Shown: one piece after another, positions 23,000 through 33,405 of the stretch
Layout of the letters: the number at the start of each line of letters is the position of its first letter
How positions within the stretch are numbered: the stretch's first letter is position 1
Source: Azorinus chamasolen
Lineage: Eukaryota; Mollusca; Bivalvia; Cardiida; Solecurtidae
DNA: 64,000 nt
Direction of reading: 5' to 3'
Assembly (NCBI GenBank): GCA_963576725.1
Contig: OY755237.1
Location: 64,891,423 to 64,955,422 of the forward strand
Program-made: the position numbers and the translations under genes
The notes under the pieces: generated by a model
What the model was told of the DNA's origin: nothing
Seen by the model: only the letters and a program-made list of their open reading frames with translations
Database searches by the model: none

Positions 23000-23840
23000 A
23001 TATGCAAGTAACATAGATACCATAAACTAAGAAAAACTGTCTCTAAATTTTACTATCGAAATCTCTCACTTATTGGCAAGTACCAATGTAATCTCAAGGC
23101 GCTTCTGCGAAACGGTAGTTCACATCCTGAATTTTATGGTGATGTGATTTACAAACTTCGTAAACTTATTGGACATACCAATTTTCTTACTTTGTTCATC
23201 AACTATGTTTAAAAATCCTTTAAAAAGGGATATGATCCTATACTACTACAACATACTGCATGTTTAGTTGTCAATCCTTTTACAGTTGGCAATCACGCTG
23301 GCCTCTTTGCATGTACGCCGACAAGAAAGGTTTAGTACTCTATGAAGGCGACCTCTTAAATCCAGAAACGGAAGGGACGTCGGATATCTGTACTATTTCG
23401 TTTTTGTCGTACCCTTTATTACTTTTCTACAGTTACTCTGTTTGCAGCTCAATCATTGAGTACACTAGCGATAGGTGGATGCAGTTTGTTCACTTAAATG
23501 TTTTCGTTATACATGCACTTTACCACTGTATTTGCCATCGCGGTTGTTGTAGATTAGTCGGAGAGGGGACACGTTTATTTACACTGTTTGTCTTTTAGGG
23601 TGGGAATGGAATAAGTGTGAGGTTGGGCGCCCATTAACCCCCCCAGTGACTTTTGTCACTGACCGTTCCAAGGTGGTACTTCAATCTTCCCCTTATTGTA
23701 TGTTTGTTTTGTCTTTGTGCGTCTCTTAATGTTTTTATAGCTGTGTATATTTGCTGTTTCCTTGTGTTGCTGTTCGGGCGGCTGTTTGTTCTGTATGTGG
23801 TGTATTCTGCATTACTCATTTTTGTACTTTTCCTTCTGTG
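23000..23840 (+). mobile_element. Penelope-like element, 5'-truncated copy
   Basis: The plus-strand copy starts within the C-terminal part of the reverse transcriptase (HKLR, then SKFYYRNLSLIGKYQ). It runs through PEFYGDVIYKLRKLIGH, reaches an in-frame TAA in the sequence for FINYV, then continues to HTACLVVNPF and the non-coding tail ending near 23,835. It carries a single copy of the 289-bp unit that is doubled in the 3.5-kb element. The 5' truncation is typical of target-primed retrotransposition. Inactive. Confidence 0.85.
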
Positions 23841-23844
23841 ACTT

Positions 23845-24440
23845 TATGACTTTTTCATATGTAATAACATACTGGCGTTGTCTCCGATCAGGTCTATGGT
23901 TGTGTAGCGTCTTTGCAAAGTCGAGAAATTAACTATGCAGTGAACGGTGGGGTTTTATAGTGGTTCAAGTGAAATTCTGCCAATATCAGTTTATCTAGGT
24001 CGATGTCTGATCGGCTTAAACGTCAATACAACAGCAATGACCATTTCCAAATCTTCGTGACCATGTATACCGTGTTTATCGATATTATTTAAAGCGCCAG
24101 TGAACGGGAACTGAACGTTGTTGGAACGGCTGTTGGAGCGGCGTAAGAGCGCACCTGGATCGCAGAAGTAGCGTATATTAAATGCACAAACCATATGTAG
24201 AACGTAGATACATAGTGATTTGAATGTAAATTGCTGAGGTTTACCAGATCATTGCCATTGGAGCGGCAATTATACTTGACATGGTCGGGAATGGGTCTTA
24301 TCATGCATTATGTTATGTCACAAAGGTATATTATAATATTTGGAATGGATTTACCGTGGCTTCCCCTGTTCCCTTCTTTCCGTTTCCCGGAACTAACCTT
24401 CAACATATCACATGATACTAATTTCTTGAGTGACCATTGC
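23845..24440. other. No gene recognised
   Basis: Overlapping short frames occur on both strands (23,991-24,304) without recognisable motifs. No repeat from the families in this window was found. Confidence 0.45.
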
Positions 24441-24444
24441 ACAA

Positions 24445-24668
24445 CTTCATGGTATTTACCATTCGGGAGTTATCATGTACTATCGTGATGTAAAATATAT
24501 GATACTGGATACTCCGTATCTTGCAGGTTAGTTGCAATTACTGTTGTTTGTCAATTTCTTATTTTTAATTTGAATTTGGCAATGCTTCATGGCATTTGCT
24601 GTTCGAGAGTTGTCATGTTCACATCGTGATGTGAATATATATTATACTTGGTACTCAGTATCTTGCAG
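24445..24668 (+). repeat. Two-copy direct repeat, period about 140 bp
   Basis: CTTCATGGTATTTACCATTC ... TATCTTGCAG (from 24,445) and CTTCATGGCATTTGCTGTTC ... TATCTTGCAG (from 24,585) are diverged direct copies of about 84 bp. Both end in a TTGCAG motif that resembles a splice acceptor, but no exon could be tied to it. Confidence 0.6.
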
Positions 24669-25228
24669 TGTTGTCATTACACCGCCCCTGTAGAAAAATA
24701 ATCCACAAAGTATTGGTATCACGCACAATGAGGACAACAAGGTCCAACTACCGGTTGAGTCAAGGCCGTGACATTAATACTACATGTATGCAGGATGTTT
24801 ACGACATCATTCCAATTGAGACGATCATTGTATAATGCTTATGTCAAAAAATAAGTTTCTAGTCTTTACTTTAGTATAATATGTATATGTATGCTTATAT
24901 ATGACATTATTATGGCATATTATTGGTCAAGTAGTCAGCTTTATGCTAGTCAAGTGTGAAAGTCACTCTCCATATTATGCCTCCAATATAGTTTTATCCG
25001 TTGGTTGGCCATAGAATTCCGTACAAAACAAACACAACTGACTGCAAATGAATGTCTACTTTTATTATTTCAATGACTAGGAAGCACATTGACATCCCAC
25101 AAGAATAGTCTTAATGACATTTTCTGGGAAATAAAATATAAATAGCAAAGATATACAAAAGTTGTACTCAGTCAAATAGACTCATTTTTTACTCAACTAT
25201 CAACAGCTTCACATAGTGAATATCATTC

Positions 25229-25625
25229 CTAAACTCGGTTTTATTGAGTCTGTTCGTGAGTAGTAATTAAAAGTACAACACTACTCACACACCCTAGCAC
25301 CGGCTTAAGCAGTATTCAATTTTCAAAACTAATAACATCAAAACTAATGATCCCGAAGGACCAGAAAATATAACAATATTGAGAATGAAGTACGGGGCGA
25401 CTTTTTACGACCGTCACACAAGCACTTAACACCTGATGTTTTTAAGTACAAATATTCTGAAAATGGATTATCCTTCGAAAGCAAAAGTAGAAATGCAAAC
25501 CGAGAAAATCGGTTTTATTAAGTATGTTCATGAGTAGTAATTAAAAGTACAACACTACTCATGGCTCCTAGCACCGTCTTCAGCAGTATTCAATTTTCAA
25601 ATCTAATAACATCAAAACTATGTCT
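25229..25625 (+). repeat. Dispersed repeat family K, copies 3 and 4
   Basis: Two direct copies (about 25,229-25,400 and 25,440-25,625) each carry CGGTTTTATT(G/A)AGT, GAGTAGTAATTAAAAGTACA, ACACTACTCA, and ATTCAATTTTCAAA...TAACATCAAAACTA. They are closer to each other than to the copies at 1 kb and 22.4 kb. No coding sequence was recognised. Confidence 0.6.
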
Positions 25626-25689
25626 TATAGTCTTCTTCTTCCATGAAAGTGCTTGAACATGCATTAACATCCTAGTAAAACGTGAAACG

Positions 25690-26150
25690 ATGTACATTAT
25701 GGGCAGCAATGCAGATAAAAAGCAAAAACGCGCATTCGTGTTAGTTTTGAATTGTAATATGCCGTCATCACTTTGAAAGTCACAGTGGATGCTTATTTAG
25801 TGTTCTCTACTGGTATATACTTCCCAGGCAAATTCATGTGGAAAGAAGGAATATTTGTAGTTTTTGACACTAGACATTACGAAAATGTACCATTTACCTG
25901 TTGGTATGGTATTAGCTCAACCGGAATCACTATTTGCTAAGCAAGAACGCTCACAAAGCTCTGTACAAATCAATGCATCATTGCAGCGTTTGCTTGTCTA
26001 TGGAGGGCTTCTAGGGTTTCTCACTCCATGTCTTTTAGCAAAGCTGTCACGCTGCCGGTGTATCTGTGATCATCAGAGTAGAAATGAGCTGCTCTTCTCC
26101 GGACACTCAAGCTTGTTGATGTCAGAGTCCCATGTTAATGATGCTTATTG
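25690..26150 (-). pseudogene. LINE reverse transcriptase C-terminal fragment
   Basis: The minus-strand reading gives VRRRAAHFYSDDHRYTGSVT ALLKDME, then a TGA in place of Trp, then ETLEALHRQANAAMM, another stop, VIPVELIP, and KNYKYSFFPHEF. This follows the C-terminal region of Jockey/CR1-type LINE ORF2 proteins (RRAARF...TSSVT.ML..L.W.TL..RR and YS(F/N)SFFP). Only the tail is present and it has at least two stops. The plus-strand frame 25,864-26,151 is its shadow. Confidence 0.65.
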
Positions 26151-26489
26151 ATACTAAAGCATTGATATCACGTCGACAGGAGGATATATTTCAGGTACTC
26201 GATTAGTTACCGGCAAAACTGGACGAAAGTATTCAATTATCACCAGAGTCAAGCTCGACAGGGTCTTCTATCCCCGCTGGTAGTACCAAGCCTGTTCCAT
26301 TGACTGGTTTTGCTAGATAGTTAATAGGGACAGTGGGAATCTCGTAAATCCATTCATGCGTGTCACTAATTAGACTCCACTTTCTGTGTAATTCTAATTT
26401 ATAACATTACTATTATGTTGTTAGAAACTCGGGTCTACACCGGCTCCGGGTGCTTCTGTCACATCCAAACCCGTGACATACCTGAACTA

Positions 26490-26585
26490 AAGTACAAAAA
26501 TGACTCATGCAGGAAACACCACATATACAGAACAAACAGCCGCCCGAACAGCAACACAAGGAAACAGCAAATGTACATAACTATC
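26490..26585 (-). mobile_element. Penelope-like 3' terminal fragment, short
   Basis: GTACAAAAATGACTCATGCA GGAAACACCACA and CAGCAACACAAGGAAACAGC match the extreme 3' end of the family at 3,287-3,370. It ends abruptly at 26,585. Confidence 0.7.
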
Positions 26586-26664
26586 AGCTTATATCAGGCG
26601 ATTTAATCTGAGTGTGTGTCTGTGGTTTATTGTTTATAGATATCATATTATAATAGAATAGAAG

Positions 26665-27065
26665 TCAGGCAGGGTATTCGAAAATGACGCTCGACAGTGC
26701 ACAGCAATACCGAAGGCACAAATGAGATGTGCACTCGCACACGACCTTCATAAACAGTTCCTTGCCTGTTCCACACCAACATCATGCAGCGCACTGTGAT
26801 ACTAAAAATGTCACGTAGTGATAAACGATATAGAGCTAAAGCAACGCTACACAAACAGATTCACAGCGAATAAAGAATGTGCATACGCACATCATGCATA
26901 TATACCATACACATACACATACAACTGTTCCTTGCATGATTAACACCGATACCATAGTTGCGCCATTAAACCAAAAATAAAACCCATTAAAAACAAAAGG
27001 CAAGATGCTACGCCATGACTTACACAAGATTATAAATCGAATTACATCAGATCCTGCTGACATGA
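26665..27065 (+). repeat. Dispersed repeat L, copy 2
   Basis: Collinear with 1750-2075 (GTCAGGCAGG..., TTCCACACCAACATC, AAAGGCAAGATG-like tail). It contains a short (ACACAT)n run at 26,908-26,925. The frames on the minus strand are not shared between copies. Confidence 0.5.
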
Positions 27066-27560
27066 TCGGTCATCGCTGCATTTAAGATTGTAAACTATTA
27101 TAAACTCGTACATACATAACTTGGGTCCGTTATAAAATGACTATTTTTATTCCGTACACCAAATTGACCAAGATATCCTTTTTACATCAATTTTGCCAAA
27201 TTGTACGATTCTTTGTTGTTTTCCATAACGAAGGTAAATGCTTTGAAGAAATAACAGCCTAATTAATACATATTGCCAAATAACCTGCTTTGTCATCGTG
27301 GATATACTAGATGCAATACGGATATTCAATAAGTACTAATGATGGTTATTTGATAACAACCCTGTAAAAGTATTTAGGATGGAGAGTGTGGAATGAGATA
27401 GAGAATTAGCGAGAGAGCATTTTACGGTGTTGCGAAACTAGATCGGTTATATCACCAACGATGGCTGAGCGATAATCCTGGTGGTAATAGCAGGATGATA
27501 ATACAGATTTATCTCACAACCTTCAATGCAGCACATAGATCTCGTGAATTTCTGAAATCA
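27066..27560. other. No gene recognised
   Basis: AT-rich sequence. The only frame (27,147-27,329) lacks recognisable motifs. Confidence 0.45.
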
Positions 27561-27561
27561 T

Positions 27562-27727
27562 TTAACCCGTTACAACATAAATAAGGCTTTCTGTAATATA
27601 GATACAATTCTATAGTTTCTGCAATGGCTAAAACTTTCTGTGTCCATGAGCTAATGTAACAATTGATCTAATTTATCCTCATGATGTCATTATATTTTAC
27701 ACAAATATTCATGGCGTTAAGGGTTAA
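27562..27727 (+). mobile_element. Family A MITE, hairpin deleted
   Basis: TTAACCCGTTACAACATAAA at the left and CATGGCGTTAAGGGTTAA at the right. The interior keeps the long A arm (TTCTATAGTTTCTGCAATGG, CATGATGTCATTATATT) but lacks the GACGGCTCC hairpin. Length 166 bp against about 248 bp for full copies. Confidence 0.75.
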
Positions 27728-28086
27728 ACATAAAAAATTATACGATGCACATTATGTTTGTCATTTCTACAATTTTAGGAAGCTCGTTAAGCACAAGTGA
27801 CTGGTTGTCTTTATCCCCCATTTACTGTCAAAGTAAGTAGTTTCCCTAAAGAATGATAATATACCCAGTGACAATTCACCTTCACTTCACAACTGCAGCA
27901 CGATAGGAAGATACGTTACTATTAATAAACTCACGGAATATATACAGTAACATTGGTCTGTTTGAGTTTTGGAATAGTCCATTTGAAAGGTCAGTGTTGA
28001 CAGGGTTGTTAATCAAGTTCAATTCATTCTGTTTCGCTGTTATCCGCACCAGTTTCAGAAAACTAATATTAGACATAATATATCAT

Positions 28087-29315
28087 TTAACCCTTTCCCT
28101 CATATAAACTTGTCTGCAAACAGAGTAGAGCCAGATCAGACAGCTCCTATGCCGTCTAATCAGGATCTGCTCTGTTTTTATACCCCCACGAACGAAGTTG
28201 TTTTGTTTGTTTGTTTGTTCTTTTTTTTTTTTTTTTTTTTTTTTTGGAAGGGGGGGGGTATACTGGAGTCACCATGTCCGTCCGTCCGTCCGTCCGTCTT
28301 CATAACTTCCAAAGTATAAAAGCTATTGACTTCAAACTTCATATATATATAGATAGATCACATTGACCGCAAGTGCAGTGCACAAGGTCTGTAACTCTGT
28401 CTTCAGTATTTTTGGAGTTATTGCCCTTTGTTATTTTTCAGTTTTCCGGAGGTTTTTTTTAAAACCTTTACAGATATTGAAGTGATACAGATCAAGCTTG
28501 AATTCCGTTACTCTTCATTGATTTTTCACGGAAACACAGTGATTTTACTTAGAAATGTTCCGGAAATTCAGGCTTTCCGTTTTATTTATTTAAACCTTTA
28601 TATATATTGGAGTTATATTTGGCATGTGGCATTATTATAATGAGTTACAGATCAAGGTTGACTTTCGTTACGATTCATTGATTTTTCACGGAAATACAGT
28701 GATTTTACTTAGAAATTTTCCGGAAATTCAGGTTTTCCGGATTTTTTTTCTAAACCTTTACAGATACTGATGTGATATTTGGTATGTAGCTTTATTATAA
28801 TGAGTTACAGATCAGTTTGAATTTCGTTAAGCTTCATTGGTTTTTTCACGGAAATACAATGATTTTACTTAGAAATTTTCCGGAAAGTCAGGTTTTCCGG
28901 AGTTTTTTTCTTAACCCTTGAAGATATTGATGTGATATTTGGCATGTAGCTTTATAATAATGAGTTACAGATCAAGTTTGAATTTTGTTACACTACATTG
29001 ATTGTTAACGGAATTACAGCATATTGATTTAGAAATCTTTAGAAAATTTCAGATTTTACGGATTTTTTTCTCTAAACTGTAGCAGATATTGTAGTGATTT
29101 ATTTCTATAACCCCCATCTCTGTGTCAAATGTGCTAGTGGGGTATTCATAACCTTTAGTGGTAGTTCTAGTTTAACGTAATTTGATATATGTGTTTCTAT
29201 ACTTTCTAATATGGCTACAGTGTTCCATCTTCCATATTTCATTATAAATGTTTTGTCCATAAGTATTCAGTAGGTACTGACATTTGTTATAAACATAGAA
29301 CAGGGAAAGGGTTAA
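28087..29315 (+). mobile_element. Family A MITE split by a long simple-repeat element
   Basis: The left part (28,087-28,180) has TTAACCCTTTCCCTC and the A hairpin (CAGACAGCTCCTATGCCGTC TAATCAGG). The right part (29,173-29,315) has ATGGCTACAGTGTTCCATCT and ends CAGGGAAAGGGTTAA. The subtype matches the copies at 47.0 and 48.7 kb. About 990 bp of unrelated sequence separates the halves. Confidence 0.7.
28181..29172 (+). repeat. Dispersed repeat with poly-T, (CCGT)n and internal tandem units
   Basis: Begins TACCCCCACGAACGAAGTTG, then (TTTG)n, a long T run, G run and (CCGT)5, and ends CTAGTGGGGTATTCATAACC. Inside, 28,430-29,090 holds about four diverged 145-165-bp direct units with TTCATTGATTTTTCACGGAA and TTACTTAGAAATTTTCCGGA. 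No reading frame. It lies inside the family A element above. Confidence 0.7.
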
Positions 29316-29598
29316 TAATTGCAATGTTATTGCAGCATTTTGTCTATGATCTTTTTATATAATGCATTGCTCACTGCATTTTGCTAAAGCTTATTACCTT
29401 GATTGTAATATACAATCATATTACAAAATATAAATAATGCAATGTCTTTGGTTTTATAATGTAGAAACCGTGCCAGATGTTCCATAGGAGTTAAAAAGTA
29501 TGATCATTTCTTTAGTTTGTCTTGAATTAAAGCTATAAAAATATATACATAGAAATGCATAAATATATAATATTTGACATGCTTCGATACTCAGTCAT

Positions 29599-29606
29599 TG
29601 TTAGAA
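29599..29606 (+). repeat. Target-site duplication, left of the foldback element
   Basis: TGTTAGAA directly precedes the inverted end ATTTGCG. The same 8 bp follow the other end at 39,465-39,472. Because the end and flank share bases, the duplication can be read as 6 (GTTAGA), 8 or 10 bp (TTGTTAGAAA). Confidence 0.8.
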
Positions 29607-32600
29607 ATTTGCGTGAAGTTGGCAGTGGGTTAGGTATTAGACATTCAGAAGTACATTGGCGAATGTACTGCTGCAGTGTGTTAGGCATTCAGAAGTACAT
29701 AGGCGAATGTACTGCTGCAGTGCGTTAGACATGCAGAAGTACATGCGGAAAAATTAGTTTTTCAGCGAATCCACTGCTGCAGTGTGTTAGACATTCAGAA
29801 GTACATTGTCGAATGTACTGCTGCAGTGTGTTAGGCATTCAGAAGTACATAGGCGAATGTACTGCTGCAGTGTGTTAGGCATTCAAAAGTACATAGGCGA
29901 ATGTACTGCAGCAGTGCGTTAGACATTCAGAAGTACATTCGGAAAAATAAGTTTTTCAGTGAATCCACTGCTGCAGTGGGTTAGACATTCAGAAGTACAT
30001 TGGCGAATGTACTGCTGCAGTGTGTTAGGCATTCAAAAGTACATAGGCGAATGTACTGCTGCAGTGCGTTAGACATTCAGAAGTACATTCGGAAAAAATA
30101 GTTTTTCAGCGAATCCACTGCTGCAGTGTGTTAGACATTCAGAAGTACATTGGCGAATGTACTGCTGCAGTGTGTTAGGCATTCAAAAGTACATAGGCGA
30201 ATGTACTGCAGCAGTGCGTTAGACATTCAGAAGTACATTCGGAAAAATTAGTTTTTCAGCAAATCCACTGCTGCAGTGTGTTAGGCATTCAGAAGTACAT
30301 TGGCGTATGTACTGCTGCAGTGTGTTAGGCATTCAAAAGTACAAAGGCGAATGTACTGCTGCAGTGTGTTAGGCATTCAAAAGTACATAGGCGAATGTAC
30401 TGCAGCAGTGCGTTAGACATTCAGAAGTACATTCGGAAAAATTAGTTTTTCAGCGAATCCACTGCTGCAGTGTGTTAGGCATTCAGAAGTACATTGGCGA
30501 ATGTACTGCTGCAGTGTGTTAGGCATTCATAAGTACATAGGCGAATGTACTGCAGCAGTGCGTTAGACATTCAGAAGTACATTCGGAAAATTAGTTTTTC
30601 AGCGAATCCACTGCTGCAGTGTGTTAGACATTCAGAAGTACATTGGCGAATGTACTGCTGCAGTGTGTTAGGCATTCAAAAGTACATAGGCGAATGTACT
30701 GCAGCAGTGCGTTAGACATTCAGAAGTACATTCGGAAAAATTAGTTTTTCAGCGAATCCACTGCTGAAGTGTGTTAGGCATTCAGAAGTACATTGGCGAA
30801 TGTACTGCTGCAGTGTGTTAGGCATTCAGAAGTACATTGGCGAATGTACTGCTGCAGTGTGTTAGGCATTCAAAAGTACATAGGCGAATGTACTGCTGCA
30901 GTGCGTTAGACATTCAGAAGTACATTCGGAAAAATAGTTTTTCAGCGAATCCACTGCTGCAGTGTGTTAGAAATTCAGAAGTACATTGTCGAATGTACTG
31001 CTGCAGTGTGTTATGCATTCAAAAGTACATAGGCGAATGTACTGCTGCAGTGTGTTAGACATTCAGAAGTACATTCGGAAAAATTAGTTTTTCAGCGAAT
31101 CCACTGCTGCAGTGTGTTAGACATTCAGAAGTACATTGGCGAATGTACTGCTGCAGTGTGTTAGGCATTCAAAAGTACATAGGCGAATGTACTGCAGCAG
31201 TGCGTTAGACATTCAGCGAATCCACTGCTGCAGCGAATCCACTGCTGCAGTGTGTTAGGCATTCAGAAGTACATTGGCGAATGTACTGCTGCAGTGTGTT
31301 AGGCATTCAGAAGTACATTGGCGAATGTACTGCTGCAGTGTGTTAGGCATTCAGAAGTACATTGGCGAATGTACTGCTGCAGTGTGTTAGGCATTCAGAA
31401 GTACATTGGCGAATGTACTGCTGCAGTGTGTTAGGCATTCAAAAGTACAAAGGCGAATGTACTGCTGCAGTGTGTTAGGCATTCAAAAGTACATAGGCGA
31501 ATGTACTACAGCAGTGCGTTAGACATTCAGAAGTACATTCGGAAAAAATAGTTTTTCAGCGAATCCACTGCTGCAGTGTGTTAGACATTCAGAAGTACAT
31601 AGGCGAATGCACTGCTGCAGTGTGTTAGGCATTCAAAAGTACATAGTCGAATGTACTGCAGCAGTGCGTTAGACATTCAGAAGTACATTCGGAAAAATAG
31701 TTTTTCAGCGAATCCACTGCTGCAGTGGGTTAGACATTCAGAAGTACATTGTCGAATGTACTGCTGCAGTGTGTTAGGCATTCAAAAGTACATAGGCGAA
31801 TGTACTGCTGCAGTGCGTTAGACATTCAGAAGTACATTCGGAAAAAATAGTTTTTCAGCGAATCCACTGCTGCAGTGTGTTAGACATTCAGAAGTACATT
31901 GTCGAATGTACTGCTGCAGTGTGTTAGGCATTCAAAAGTACATAGGCGAATGTACTGCAGCAGTGCGTTAGACATTCAGAAGTACATTCGGAAAAAATAA
32001 GTTTTTCAGCGAATCCACTGCTGCAGTGTGTTAGGCATTCAGAAGTACATTGGCACCTGTACTGCTGCAGTGTGTTAGACATTCAAAAGTACATGGGCGA
32101 ATGTACTGCAGCTGTGCGTTAGACATTCAGAAGTACATTCGGAAAAAATAGCTTTTCATCGAATCCACTGCTGCAGTGTGTTAGGCATTCAGAAGTACAT
32201 TGGCGAATGTACTGCTGCAGTGTGTTAGGCATTCAAAAGTACATAGGCGAATGTACTGCAGCAGTGCGTTAGACATTCAGAAGTACATTCGGAAAAAATA
32301 GCTTTTCATCGAATCCACTGCTGCAGTGTGTTAGACATTCAGAAGTACATTGGCGAATGTACTGCTGCAGTGTGTTAGGCATTCAAAAGTACATAGGCGA
32401 ATGTACTGCAGCAGTGCGTATGACATTCAGAAGTACATTCGGAAAAAATAGTTTTTCAGCGAATCCACTGCTGCAGTGGGTTAGACATTTAGAAGTATAT
32501 TGGCGAATGTACTGTTGCAGTGTGTTAGGCATTCAAAAGTACATGGGCGAATGTACTGCTGCAGTGCGTTAGACATTCAGAAGTACATTCGGCAAAAAAA

Positions 32601-33405
32601 GTTTTTCAGCGAATCCACTGCTGCAGTGTGTTAGACATTCAGAAGTACATTGCTGAATGTACTGCTGCAGTGTGTTAGGCATTCAAAAGTACATGGGTGA
32701 ATGTACTGCAGCAGTGCGTTAGACATTCAGAAGTACATTCGGCAAAAATAGTTTTTCAGCGAATCCACTGCTGCAGTGTGTTAGACATTCAGAAGTACAA
32801 TGCCGAATGTACTGCTGCAGTGTGTTAGGCATTCAAAAGTACATGGGCGAATGTACTGCAGCTGTGCGTTAGACATTCAGAAGTACATTCGGAAAAATTA
32901 GTTTTTCAGCGAATCCACTGCTGCAGTGTTTTAGGCATTCAGAAGTACATTGGCGAATGTACTGCTGCAGTGTGTTAGTCATTCAGAAGTACAAAGGCGA
33001 ATATACTGCGGCAGTGCGTTAGACATTCAGAAGTACATTCGGAAAAATTAGTTTTTCAGCGAATCCACTACTGCAGTGTGTTAGGCATTCAGAAGTACAT
33101 TGGCGAATGTACTGCTGCAGTGTGTTAGGCATTCAGAAGTACATAGGCGAATGTACTGCTGCAGTGCGTTAGACATTCAGAAGTACATTCGGAAAAAAAT
33201 AGTTTTTCAGCGAATCCACTGCTGCAGTGTGTTAGACATTCAGAAGTACATTGGCGAATGTACTGCTGCAGTGTGTTAGGCATTCAAAAGTACATAGGCG
33301 AATGTACTGCAGCAGTGCGTTAGACATTCAGAAGTACATTCGGAAAAAATAGTTTTTCAGCGAATCCACTGCTGCAGTGTGTTAGACATTCAGAAGTACA
33401 TTGGC
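29607..33405 (+). repeat. Left arm: 150-bp higher-order tandem array
   Basis: About 25 units with a 150-bp period. Each unit has three related subrepeats of about 44 bp built on GCGAATGTACTGCTGCAGTG TGTTAG(A/G)CATTCA(G/A)AAGTACAT, then a spacer TCGGAAAAATTAGTTTTTCA. The first subrepeat has CGAATCCACTG, the second GGCATTCAAAAG, the third usually CTGCAGCAGTGCG, so positions within the unit are distinct. Some units have extra 44-bp subrepeats (around 31,260-31,450) or lack the spacer. Short frames reading VRHSEVHWRMYCCSVL are translations of the array, not genes. Confidence 0.9.

Noticed and set aside
22679..23016. Overlapping Cys/Val-rich frames as a secreted or membrane protein
   Set aside because: They are driven by TGTGTATGTTT-type low-complexity sequence next to a truncated Penelope-like element; no start or domain support.
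24445..24668. TTGCAG ends of the duplicated 84-bp block as splice acceptors of duplicated exons
   Set aside because: No open exon or donor site could be tied to either copy.
25864..26151. Plus-strand 95-codon frame
   Set aside because: It is the shadow of a minus-strand LINE reverse-transcriptase tail.
29607..33405. CRISPR-like array of regularly spaced repeats
   Set aside because: There are no unique spacers: the whole 150-bp unit repeats, the inverted arm is present at 36.5-39.5 kb, and the surroundings are animal DNA.
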